Below the pieces are notes generated by a model, which had not been told where the DNA came from, ran no database searches, and saw nothing but the letters and a program-made list of their open reading frames with translations. The translations under genes were made by a program, and so were the position numbers. 64,000 nt of DNA. It comes from Candidatus Sulfurimonas baltica (GTDB taxonomy: Bacteria; Campylobacterota; Campylobacteria; Campylobacterales; Sulfurimonadaceae). Of this stretch, positions 56,024-64,000 are shown piece after piece. The DNA is taken from positions 1,426,001 through 1,490,000 of the forward strand of contig NZ_CP054492.1 of the NCBI RefSeq assembly GCF_015265455.1. Direction: 5' to 3'. Positions within the stretch are counted from its first letter, which is position 1. The number at the start of each line of letters is the position of its first letter.

Positions 56024-57670
56024 ATGATACAAAGCAATATTAAGTTATCTGGTTTTTCACTATCTAAAGGTAAAGAGTTAACGGGTGATGATTTTTACGA
56101 TATGAAGAGTATAGGCAACTTAACTATCGCAGTAGTTTGTGATGGAGTCGGCAGTGCAGATGCTGGTGCTGAAGCTGCTAAAAGAGCTACAAATTATCTT
56201 ATAAATAACTTCAAAATTAGACCAAAAGGCTGGTCTATAGAAAAATCAATCAAATCTTTCACAAAATCAATCAATTCTATTCTTTATAAAGAGTCTATGG
56301 TTAATTATGAACGACCTGAATTAGTTACTACACTTACAGTTGTAGTTGTAGAAGGAAACAGGCTTTATGGTGCTAATGTAGGAGATAGCAGAGTTTATCT
56401 TTACAGAAACAACACAATTAATCAACTCTCCTGTGATCATGCGATGGATGAGCAAGGATATGAAAATGTTCTTACTCAGGCTATAGGAATTGAGCAGACA
56501 ATAGAACCTTTTTATTTTGAAAATATTGTTGAAAAAGATGACAAAATTTTACTTTGCAGCGATGGGCTATATAACCTGATGAGTAAAGAGCAACTAGAAT
56601 CAGGAATAAGTTTAGGTGCTCACTCTTTAGTTACAAAAGCTAGTAAATCAGTAGATGACTGCCTACCTGATGACACTACAGCAGTAGTTATAGAAATTGT
56701 AGCTGCAAATGAAGTTGCAATACTAAAACAGCAAAATCTACTTATTCCACTAACTCTAAAGCAAGGTCAAGTTGTTGATGGGTACACGCTTGAGAAATCT
56801 CTTATTCAAAATAATAGAACTTGGCTATGTTCTAAAAAAACAAAAAAATATGTAGTTAAATTTGCTCCACTTGAAGCGATTGATAATGAAGAGATATTAG
56901 ACTTTTTTGTAAAAGAGGAGTGGAATGCAAAACGGTTAAAAGCTCACTTCTTTGCAAAAGCAGTATTACCAAAAAATAGAACCCAAAGATACTATGTAAT
57001 GCAGCTGTTTAAAGGTGAAGATTTAAATAGTTATCTGGAAAATAAGCTGCTTAGTATTGATGATGGAGTTAATCTAGCTTCAACACTTTTAAATATGTCT
57101 CAGTATCTCCTTAAATATGATTTAGTTAATGGAGATATAAAACCTAATAATATAATGCTTACAAAAGATAATAATGAAAACATAGAGTTTAAAATTATAG
57201 ATTTTGGAAGTATGACAGAGATATTTTCCACAGACACGAAAGCTGGTACACCGAGCTATTTATCTCCTGAGAGATTTCAAAACGAAGCTATTAGCGAGAC
57301 AACAGAAATTTTCTCCATCGGTGTAACTCTCTATTTGGCACTAACAAGCAAATATCCTTATGGAGAAATTGAGCCTTTTCAAAATCCTACATTTAAAGCT
57401 GCCAAAAAACCAAGTACTTACAATAAAAATATTCCAGATTGGTTAGACAGTGTAATACTTCGCTCAATTGCAATAGATAAAGAGAGAAGATATGAACACT
57501 ATTCAGAGATAGCTTATGAATTGAAATTTCCTTCAAAAGTAAAACCATATTTTCCTAAAAATGCATCACTTATCGAGAGATCACCTTTGATGTTTTATAG
57601 AGTCGGATTTATAGTCGTTACTATTATAAATATGGCACTGCTTTTATTAATAGGGTATCAAAACAGCTAG
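56024..57670 (+). CDS. PP2C phosphatase-protein kinase fusion, 548 aa
   Basis: Residues 1-230 are a PP2C phosphatase (VVCDGVGSADAG, GANVGDSRVYLY, LCSDGLYNLM, DDTTAVVIEI with metal-binding Asp). Residues about 255-510 are a Ser/Thr kinase (VVKFAPLEA lysine; NGDIKPNNIML in place of HRD; IIDFGS; GTPSYLSPERF). A single membrane segment closes the protein (about 525-545). The glycine loop is poorly conserved. The His of HRD is replaced by Gly, yet the Asp remains. Bifunctional proteins of this type occur in bacterial nitrate-assimilation clusters next to nasA and narK, so it probably tunes transport or reduction by phosphorylation. Confidence 0.88.
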   Translation: MIQSNIKLSGFSLSKGKELTGDDFYDMKSIGNLTIAVVCDGVGSADAGAEAAKRATNYLINNFKIRPKGWSIEKSIKSFTKSINSILYKESMVNYERPELVTTLTVVVVEGNRLYGANVGDSRVYLYRNNTINQLSCDHAMDEQGYENVLTQAIGIEQTIEPFYFENIVEKDDKILLCSDGLYNLMSKEQLESGISLGAHSLVTKASKSVDDCLPDDTTAVVIEIVAANEVAILKQQNLLIPLTLKQGQVVDGYTLEKSLIQNNRTWLCSKKTKKYVVKFAPLEAIDNEEILDFFVKEEWNAKRLKAHFFAKAVLPKNRTQRYYVMQLFKGEDLNSYLENKLLSIDDGVNLASTLLNMSQYLLKYDLVNGDIKPNNIMLTKDNNENIEFKIIDFGSMTEIFSTDTKAGTPSYLSPERFQNEAISETTEIFSIGVTLYLALTSKYPYGEIEPFQNPTFKAAKKPSTYNKNIPDWLDSVILRSIAIDKERRYEHYSEIAYELKFPSKVKPYFPKNASLIERSPLMFYRVGFIVVTIINMALLLLIGYQNS

Positions 57671-57761
57671 TTATAGGCTATTTAGATACTTATAACTTCT
57701 TCACTTATTTTTTCATTTATTCAAACTTCACACTCTCCTCAAAATATATCTTCATTATATC

Positions 57762-57805
57762 TTTAATGTAAAATTAATAATTAATTGTATAAATATTATA
57801 CAATT
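57762..57805. promoter_or_regulatory. Shared regulatory block, copy 2, with 10-bp palindrome, before narK
   Basis: TTTAATGTAAAATTAATAA followed by AATTGTATAA-ATA-TTATACAATT, a perfect 10-bp inverted repeat (57783-57792 / 57796-57805). TTGTA ... TACAA has dyad symmetry like Crp/FNR-family sites, but the regulator is unidentified. Confidence 0.55.
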
Positions 57806-57890
57806 AAGTGATTAATATAAGTTTTAATAGCGGTATAATTTTTCACATAAACACTATTTAATGAAAAATTAAGTTTATAAAGGAAAAAAG

Positions 57891-59171
57891 ATGGCAGGAT
57901 TAAAAGATTTAAAAGGGCAAGGACACGCACCAACGCTGTTTATGGCTTTTTTATACTTCGATATGAGTTTTATGGTTTGGACTATGCTTGGTCCATTAAG
58001 TACAGAGATTAGTGAAGCACTTGCTCTTGGTGGACATATAATGACAGCTGGGGAAAAAGCAACTCTTCTTTCTCTTCCTATTCTTTCAGGTGCACTTTTA
58101 AGAATCCTACTTGGATTTGGTGTTGATAAACTTGGTGCAAAAACAACGGCACTTATGGCACAGACTGTTGTTATTGCTGCTTTATTAACTGCTTTTTTCA
58201 TGGGTAGTAATATTACATATAATGCATTACTAATTGTTGCACTTGGTCTTGGTTTCGCAGGGGCTTCTTTTGCAGTTGCACTTCCACAAGCTGGTCAATG
58301 GTACCCGCCAAAACTTCAAGGTGTTGTTTTAGGAATTGCTGGTGCTGGAAATATTGGTGTTGTTATTGACTTTTTATTCGCTCCTAAAATCGCAGAGATT
58401 TGGGGTTGGGAATCAGTATTTGGGGTAGGTGCGGCAATGGCTATTGTTGTTCTTATTGCTTATGCTTTTTTAGCTAAAAATGCTCCTGCAGATGTTTATA
58501 CTGCACGCCCTAAAAAGTTAAAAGATTATGGAAAACTTCTTAAAGATAAAGATACATGGTGGTTTAACCTTTTCTATGCAGTAAGTTTTGGTGGTTTCGT
58601 TGGTTTTGCCGGATATATGAAAGTTTATCTTATGAACACTTATCAAGCTGATATGAGTGCTTTTGGTCTGGATGTGCTTGATGAGAGCAACGTTAAAGTT
58701 GTTGCTGGTTACTTTGGAGCTTTATGTATATTTGCAGGTGCAGTTTTACGTCCTGTAGGTGGGGCTGTTGCAGATAAACTTGGTGGTATCAAATCACTTT
58801 ACATCTTCTTTGGGACAGTTATTATTTTAGCGATTTTAAACGCAACAGTGACACTACTATTTGGTATAGCTATTGTAGTTCTGTTTTTAATCATGGCTAA
58901 CCTTGGTATGGCTAATGGTGCGGTTTTCCAACTTGTTCCACAAAGATTTGGTAAAGATATTGGAATTATGACGGGAATTATCGGTGCTGCTGGTGGTCTT
59001 GGCGGTACAGCTCTTATTCAAACACTTGGATGGTCTAAAGGTGCATTTGATGGTTATTCAGCAGGTTTTATGATATTTGCAGTTGTTGTTCTAGTAGCTC
59101 TATCAGGAATATCTTTAGTAAAAACTAGATGGAGAACTACTTGGGGTGTTAGTGCCGGCGGTAGAATTTAA
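57891..59171 (+). CDS. narK: NarK-type nitrate/nitrite MFS transporter, 426 aa
   Basis: Twelve membrane segments, with the NarK landmarks: FLYFDMSFMVWTMLGPL in the first segment, ALPQAGQWYPPKLQGVVLGIAGAGNIGVV and MANGAVFQLVPQRFGKDIGIMTGIIGAAGG, the two nitrate-signature glycine-rich segments. It imports nitrate (possibly exchanging nitrite) across the inner membrane for nasA. Ribosome site AAAGGAAAAAAG. It precedes cysG by 30 bases. Confidence 0.92.
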   Translation: MAGLKDLKGQGHAPTLFMAFLYFDMSFMVWTMLGPLSTEISEALALGGHIMTAGEKATLLSLPILSGALLRILLGFGVDKLGAKTTALMAQTVVIAALLTAFFMGSNITYNALLIVALGLGFAGASFAVALPQAGQWYPPKLQGVVLGIAGAGNIGVVIDFLFAPKIAEIWGWESVFGVGAAMAIVVLIAYAFLAKNAPADVYTARPKKLKDYGKLLKDKDTWWFNLFYAVSFGGFVGFAGYMKVYLMNTYQADMSAFGLDVLDESNVKVVAGYFGALCIFAGAVLRPVGGAVADKLGGIKSLYIFFGTVIILAILNATVTLLFGIAIVVLFLIMANLGMANGAVFQLVPQRFGKDIGIMTGIIGAAGGLGGTALIQTLGWSKGAFDGYSAGFMIFAVVVLVALSGISLVKTRWRTTWGVSAGGRI

Positions 59172-59201
59172 GCTTTAAAGTTTATCCAATAAGGAAAAGT
59201 T

Positions 59202-60491
59202 ATGAAATACGCTACATTACCAATTATTTTAAAAGATATAAAAATCCTTCTAATCGGCGGTGGAAAGGTTGCTCTTCAAAAAGCAAAAGTATTAGTAAGA
59301 AATAAGATTGATTTTAAATGTATATCAAACGACTATATAGCAGAGTTTAAAGCTATTAGCGTAGAAAAGATTACTAAATATTTTACAATTGAAGATATTA
59401 ACTCTTACTCAGTTGTAATAGATGCAACAGGCTCAGATGATGTTATGAAACAGATATTAGAGCATAAAAAGTGCAATAATTTTTTATATAACTGTGTTGA
59501 TGTTCCAGATGTATGTGACTTTTTCTTTGCAGCTCTAATAGAACACGGAGCACTAAAAGTTGCTGTTTCATCAGCAGGTGCAAGTCCGACTTTGGCTCAA
59601 AGTGTTAGAGACAAAATTGCTAGAATGTTACCTCGTGGTTTAGAAGAACTGACCAATCAATTGCAAACAAAACGTGATATTGGCTTGATAGATATTAAAG
59701 AAGCAAAAAAACAGACTTCTAAAATGCTTGGAAAAGTTACCCTTGTTGGTTGTGGAACAGGTGATGTAGATTTACTAACTATCAAGGCATATAAATCTAT
59801 TCAAAATGCGGATGTTGTTTTTATTGACCATCTGATAAGTAAGGAGATAATTGAGATTATTCCGACAAACACGATGAAGATCTCAGTTGGTAAGAAAAAA
59901 GGTGCACATAGTGTAAAGCAAGAGACAATTAACGAAATGTTGATTGAATATGCTTCAAAAGGTTTTGATATTGCAAGACTAAAAGCTGGAGATCCATATA
60001 TATTTGGTCGCGGAGCTGAAGAGGCTCAGGCGCTTATGGAACAAAATATCAGAGTTGATGTAATTCCTGGTATCTCATCCGCAATTGCAGGACCACTAAG
60101 TGCCGGTATCGCTCCAACCGCGAGAGGTTATGCTACAAACCTCTCTATAGTATCAGCTCACCTGGCTGGGGACAGCATAAACACTCAGTGGATTGATTTG
60201 CTAAAAATGAAAAACCATACAACTATAGTTTTAATGGGTCTTTCGCGAGCAGATGAAATTGTGCAGGCTGCTCTTGAAGCCGGAGCAGATGGCTCTCTAC
60301 CAACTGCTATTATCTCAAATGCATCACGTCCTAATCAAAAGAGAATCATAACAACTCTAGAACAACTTCCATATGCTGCTAAAGATGCTCCAAAACCTGG
60401 GATAATAGTGTTTGGTGATGTTGTTAACTTACATAAAATCTTGCCTCAGTATGAGTGCGAAACGGAGACTTTCAATGAAAAAACTGCATGA
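59202..60491 (+). CDS. cysG: Siroheme synthase (precorrin-2 dehydrogenase / SUMT fusion), 429 aa
   Basis: Residues 1-150: NAD-binding dehydrogenase/ferrochelatase (ILLIGGGKVALQKAKVL ... SSAGASPTLAQSVRDKIARMLP). Residues about 180-425: uroporphyrinogen-III C-methyltransferase (VTLVGCGTGDVDLLTIKA, GDPYIFGRGAEEAQ, VIPGISSAIAGPLSAGI, GLSRADEI). It makes siroheme, the cofactor of the nitrite reductase encoded next, whose start overlaps this gene by 17 bases. Confidence 0.92.
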   Translation: MKYATLPIILKDIKILLIGGGKVALQKAKVLVRNKIDFKCISNDYIAEFKAISVEKITKYFTIEDINSYSVVIDATGSDDVMKQILEHKKCNNFLYNCVDVPDVCDFFFAALIEHGALKVAVSSAGASPTLAQSVRDKIARMLPRGLEELTNQLQTKRDIGLIDIKEAKKQTSKMLGKVTLVGCGTGDVDLLTIKAYKSIQNADVVFIDHLISKEIIEIIPTNTMKISVGKKKGAHSVKQETINEMLIEYASKGFDIARLKAGDPYIFGRGAEEAQALMEQNIRVDVIPGISSAIAGPLSAGIAPTARGYATNLSIVSAHLAGDSINTQWIDLLKMKNHTTIVLMGLSRADEIVQAALEAGADGSLPTAIISNASRPNQKRIITTLEQLPYAAKDAPKPGIIVFGDVVNLHKILPQYECETETFNEKTA

Positions 60492-62070
60492 GGCTTATCA
60501 AGAGCGTAGTAAAAAAATAAATAAAATCGAACAGTTAAAAGAGTTAAATACTCCAAAAGCTGTTTATGATAATTTGCAGGCTATTTGCGCGGCAGGCTAT
60601 GAAAACTTAAAAGATGAAGACAGTAAATACTTTTTAAAGTGTTTTGGCTTATTTGATAAAAATGATGGAACCTTTATGATTCGTGTTCGAATTGCCGGCG
60701 GGCAACTTAGTATAGAAAAAGCACTTGTAATTGGTGAGATATCTAAAGAGTATGGGAATGATTATATTGATATTACAACCCGTCAACAAATAGAACTTAG
60801 ATACATAAAATTTGAGAATTTACATAAGGTTTTAACAAAGCTGGATGCTGTTGGAATAACTACATTTCAAACAGGAATTGATAATTTCAGAAACATAGTT
60901 ACTTCTTCTTTTGATGGTCTGAGCAGTGACAGTTTTGTTGAGTGTATGCCGATTATAGAAGAATTACAAGGAGTATTTTTACACAAAGAGGAGTGGACAG
61001 GCGTTTTACCGCGTAAGTTTAATGCTGCCATTTTAGGGAGTGCTACAAATGATTGTAATATTTTTGGACATGACTGTTGTTTTATAGCTGCTAAAAAAGA
61101 TGAAGAACTTGGATTTAACCTTTATCTTGGTGGTAGAGTCGGAATGCAAGCTGAAGACATTAACTTATTTATAAAGCCAGAAGAAGTGAAAGAGGTATTT
61201 TTAGCGGTTATTTCTCTTTTTAAAGAGTTTGGATTTCGTGATAACAGAAACAAAAATAGACTTCATTTTCTTATAGAAGCAGTAGGAATGGATGTTTTTA
61301 GAGATGCTATTATTCAAGTATCTAAAGCAACTCTTCAAAGTGGAGGTGAGTTACTACTGAGTAATGAACATAAAATAAATCAAGATGGCTGTGTGGAGTT
61401 ACTTGATGATAAATCAGCAGTTCTTTTTAGCATACCCTCAGGTATTTTTTGTGGAAGTGATCTTATTTATTCTGCCGAGTGTACAAAAGAAGCTGAGGGT
61501 GAACTTCGTTTGTCGATAGAGCAGAGTTTTTACATGGTGTGTAAAAATGAAAAGATAGAGCAGATAAAAGCGACGCCTATTTATAAAAAGTATGAAAAAT
61601 ACCAAAATCCGTATTTTGTGCATCAAATTGCCTGTGCCGGAACGGCTACATGTTCATTTGGAGTTATTCCAAATAAACCCGATGCTGTAGAGATGGCAGA
61701 ATTTTTACATAAAGAAGTTCCTCTAACAAATGCAAAAGTAAGAATGTACTGGTCAGCATGTCCAAAAGGCTGTGGAATTCACGGCATAGCAGATATTGGT
61801 TTTGAAGGGTGTAAAGCTAAAGATGAAGATGGAAATACATGTTATGGAGTTCATATCCTTCTAGGAGGAAAAGCTTCTTATGAGGCTAAAGAATCTCGTG
61901 TTATTTATAAAAGTATACCTTTAATAGAGGCAAAATATATAGTGAAAAAAATAATGCTTATGTATAAGAATGAACGTCAAAGTGCAGAGAGCTTTGAGAT
62001 TTATGAAAGTCGAGTGCTTTCAATGTTAAATAATGATGAAGTAATTAAAAAGATAGAGAATTATCATTGA
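60475..62070 (+). CDS. nirA: Ferredoxin-type nitrite reductase, siroheme/[4Fe-4S], 531 aa
   Basis: The start at 60475 (MKKLHEAYQERSKK) is preferred to an upstream ATG at 60412 because GGAG precedes it and the upstream part lies in cysG coding sequence. Two nitrite/sulfite-reductase ferredoxin-like half domains alternate with two catalytic halves. Cluster cysteines are CAGTATC (C-x5-C) and CPKGC (C-x3-C). It reduces nitrite to ammonium using siroheme made by CysG. No NAD or FAD domains, so ferredoxin is the likely donor. A sulfite reductase is the alternative, but the nasA/narK context favours nitrite. Confidence 0.88.
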   Translation: MKKLHEAYQERSKKINKIEQLKELNTPKAVYDNLQAICAAGYENLKDEDSKYFLKCFGLFDKNDGTFMIRVRIAGGQLSIEKALVIGEISKEYGNDYIDITTRQQIELRYIKFENLHKVLTKLDAVGITTFQTGIDNFRNIVTSSFDGLSSDSFVECMPIIEELQGVFLHKEEWTGVLPRKFNAAILGSATNDCNIFGHDCCFIAAKKDEELGFNLYLGGRVGMQAEDINLFIKPEEVKEVFLAVISLFKEFGFRDNRNKNRLHFLIEAVGMDVFRDAIIQVSKATLQSGGELLLSNEHKINQDGCVELLDDKSAVLFSIPSGIFCGSDLIYSAECTKEAEGELRLSIEQSFYMVCKNEKIEQIKATPIYKKYEKYQNPYFVHQIACAGTATCSFGVIPNKPDAVEMAEFLHKEVPLTNAKVRMYWSACPKGCGIHGIADIGFEGCKAKDEDGNTCYGVHILLGGKASYEAKESRVIYKSIPLIEAKYIVKKIMLMYKNERQSAESFEIYESRVLSMLNNDEVIKKIENYH

Positions 62071-62295
62071 ATAAGATATAATAACTTAGGTAGAACATCA
62101 AAAGTTAAAAAAAACGTTCGAGACGTTTTACAAATTTATGATTGAGTATTTCTAAACGTATAATCAGACTTTCTCTATGTCAACGGCTAATCAAAATCCG
62201 GAGTCAAATCTACATAATATTACTATACTAAAAGCTTATACTTAAAATACATGCTAAAAAAAACTATATCCGATGCAAAGATGTTCAATATATAG
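62071..62295. terminator. Gap after nirA with a weak hairpin
   Basis: AAAACGT-(5)-ACGTTTT at about 62112-62130 can fold into a 7-bp stem followed by a short T-rich tract, a possible terminator for the narK-cysG-nirA transcript. Nothing else is supported in this gap. Confidence 0.4.
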
Positions 62296-62481
62296 TTATA
62301 TTTGGCAATCTTTAGCTTTAGGATAGAAATACGCAGCACCACCATAGGTGACTGCAAACACTACAAGGCTTATTATAGAGTTGCTAGTAAATAATTGTGT
62401 AATAGTTACTGCAACTGCTGCTAATGAAAATATGATAACGAACTTGATTATAAATCCATAGGGTGTGCATTGTCCTAGCAT
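62296..62481 (-). CDS. Small membrane protein, 61 aa (DUF2892-like)
   Basis: Two adjacent hydrophobic segments (about 9-31 and 33-52) and a C-terminal cysteine. The layout resembles the inner-membrane DUF2892/YgaP-tail family, although the match is only by eye. AGAGG precedes the ATG at 62481. It is convergent with nirA. Confidence 0.55.
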   Translation of the reverse strand: MLGQCTPYGFIIKFVIIFSLAAVAVTITQLFTSNSIISLVVFAVTYGGAAYFYPKAKDCQI

Positions 62482-62859
62482 TTAAACCTCTTATATGTTT
62501 TTGAGAAGTATAGCAGTATATTGTTAAGCAAATAGCTGTATTAATGGAAAATGTAAGCTCCATAAACAGTACCTTATGGAGCATGTTCCAAAATTCAACT
62601 CTATTTGGAGTAATCTTCCTGTTACTAAAAATTGTTCCAAATATAAGAGGTTAAGGGTTTAAGTTAAATCTCTTTAAATGGAGATAACTTAAGAACTTAG
62701 AATAGCTATCATCGTACAATTACTTAGTTGGTAAGCAGCCAATATACTTGTAGAGACACAAGCTTTCATATTCTTCTAGTACACTTAGCACATAATAGTA
62801 TTTTAATAAATTATTAGATAATATCTTCAATAAATTAGAAAGTATGACAAAGGTTACAA
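62482..62859. other. Intergenic region before the third STAND gene
   Basis: About 380 bp. It contains repeat copy g (62568-62652) and AT-rich sequence in front of the STAND gene. Its ribosome site AAAGG lies 9 bases before the ATG. No other structure is supported. Confidence 0.5.
62568..62652 (+). repeat. Interspersed stem-loop repeat, copy g
   Basis: AGTACCTTATGGAGCATG ... TATTTGGAGTAATC ... TCCAAATATAAGAGGTT, about 85 bp. It closely resembles copies a and b. Confidence 0.8.
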
Positions 62860-64000
62860 ATGGCTAGAAAACAAAAAACCATACTTGGACAAATAAACAC
62901 TGCACCAGCTCAAAGGCAATTCACTGACAGAGAAGAACCTCAAAAATCATTTATAAAATCATTAGCTGATGTAAATAATAGAGAGTATAGTATACTAACT
63001 TATTATGGTGTTGGAGGTATTGGAAAAAGTTCACTACAAAGACACCTAAAGGCTGAACATCTAGATAATAATAAAGATGCTGTTTATAGTTCTGTTGATT
63101 TTGATATAGAAGCGGATAGAGTTCAACATAGAGCTTTACGTATTCTCTCCCAAAACTTTAAATCAAATTTTAAAATAAAATTTACAGTATTTGATATGGC
63201 CTACATTATATATTGGAGTAAAGCATATCCTGATCATGATATAAAGAAAGATGGATTACCATTTTTAGAAGAAGGAAGCCATCTATCCTCTATCGTTGAT
63301 ACTTTTGCAGATGTTGGAGGTATAGCAGGGGCTGCATTAAATATTTTAGATTATGCATTTAAAAAATCTAAAGAAATTTCTTTTGATAGTAATCTTCAAA
63401 CGGAACTAAAAAACTTAAATACACTTGATGAAACACAGATTGAAGAAAAGCTTCCCCTATTTTTTGCTCATGACCTTGATACTTATAAAAAGACAAGTCC
63501 AGAAAAAAAAGTAGTTATATTTTTAGATACCTATGAAGCTCTTTGGCAAAATAAGAGAAGTGATGCAAATCGTCTAAGTCAAGATGAATGGATAAGAGAC
63601 TTTGTATCTGAGTTACCAAATGTATTATTTGTAATATGTGGAAGAGAAAAGATAAGATGGGAAGAAGTAGATAAGGAATGGAAAGAAGACTTAAATCAGC
63701 ATATACTTGGAAATCTTAGTGAAGATGATGCAAAATCTTTTTTAAATAGCTGTGAAATAGTAGATACAGATATCCAAGATGAGATGATTGAGAGTAGTGA
63801 AGGCTTACCTTATTACTTAGACCTTTGTGTTGATACATACTATAAAATAAAAGACAGTGGGAATACTCCCTCAGCAAAATACTTTAGTGAAGTCGGTCAA
63901 GATGAAATATTTGAAAGATTTATGCGCTATCTTAGTCCCCAAGAACAAGAGACACTAAAAGTATTGGCTAATGCTAGATTTTATACTAAAGAGCTGTTCT
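62860..64000 (+). CDS. STAND/AAA-type NTPase, N-terminal part (at least 380 aa)
   Basis: The frame is open to the window edge, so the gene is incomplete. Walker A GVGGIGKSSLQRH (50-62) and Walker B KVVIFLDTYEALW (217-229) with FVICGREKIRW as a sensor-like arginine segment define a STAND/NACHT-like ATPase domain. After about 300 a winged-helix-like region starts (LSEDDAKSFLNSCEI ... EGLPYYLDLCV). Its sensor and effector parts lie outside the window. Start ATG with AAAGG. It is a third nucleotide-switch protein in this window, probably defence-related. Confidence 0.75.
   Translation, partial: MARKQKTILGQINTAPAQRQFTDREEPQKSFIKSLADVNNREYSILTYYGVGGIGKSSLQRHLKAEHLDNNKDAVYSSVDFDIEADRVQHRALRILSQNFKSNFKIKFTVFDMAYIIYWSKAYPDHDIKKDGLPFLEEGSHLSSIVDTFADVGGIAGAALNILDYAFKKSKEISFDSNLQTELKNLNTLDETQIEEKLPLFFAHDLDTYKKTSPEKKVVIFLDTYEALWQNKRSDANRLSQDEWIRDFVSELPNVLFVICGREKIRWEEVDKEWKEDLNQHILGNLSEDDAKSFLNSCEIVDTDIQDEMIESSEGLPYYLDLCVDTYYKIKDSGNTPSAKYFSEVGQDEIFERFMRYLSPQEQETLKVLANARFYTKELF

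Noticed and set aside
60412-60474. Upstream start for nirA
   Set aside because: It would overlap cysG by 80 bases. The ATG at 60475 has a GGAG site and a family-like N-terminus.

Overview
The window looks like a chromosomal segment of a Campylobacterota bacterium of the Sulfurimonas/Sulfuricurvum type. This is an inference from its very AT-rich composition, the 7TMR-DISM histidine kinase, the dense HD-GYP/GGDEF/PAS signalling genes and the nasA / PP2C-kinase / narK / cysG / nirA nitrate-assimilation cluster. No rRNA or tRNA was found to fix the taxon.

Region 1 (about 1-22.5 kb) is a mobile accessory island. It opens with the C-terminus of a tyrosine recombinase, continues with plasmid/ICE-type genes (a DUF2958 protein, a VirD4/TraD-like ATPase, a PD-(D/E)xK nuclease) and a directly duplicated 0.8-kb module, and then holds a defence block read leftward. 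That block is a tight three-gene operon (STAND NTPase with a HEPN-like motif and TPRs; a DHH-type phosphoesterase with reordered motifs; a protein ending in two membrane segments), followed by a second giant STAND NTPase with a HEPN-like motif. The region ends with an excisionase-like gene and an integrase cut off by an IS3 element.

Region 2 (23-30.6 kb) is a two-component system divergent from a cell-surface operon (giant cadherin/Ig-like protein, lipoprotein, beta-barrel). Four CCGTCACC boxes spaced exactly 11 bp apart lie between them and are a likely response-regulator operator.

Region 3 (30.6-46 kb) is an insertion-sequence nest: IS256 inside a serS 3'-end fragment, IS21, a second IS3 copy inside a GGDEF relic, and IS1182 inside an interspersed repeat. 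Target duplications are visible for four of the five elements. Between them are a protein with two HEPN motifs whose gene ends in a well-formed attC site (probable integron cassette) and a multi-PAS hybrid kinase / Hpt / REC-PAS-HD-GYP phosphorelay.

Region 4 (46-53.8 kb) carries PsiE-like and UspA-type genes, FIST-PAS-HD-GYP and MASE3-like-PAS-GGDEF cyclic-di-GMP proteins, a HigBA module and a serine resolvase. Seven copies of an approximately 65-85-bp repeat with competing stem-loops are spread from 35 to 62.6 kb.

Region 5 (53.8-62.1 kb) is the nitrate-assimilation cluster: nasA divergent from a PP2C-kinase gene, then narK, cysG and nirA, with a shared upstream sequence block at both promoter regions. 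The window closes with a small membrane protein and the start of a third STAND NTPase.
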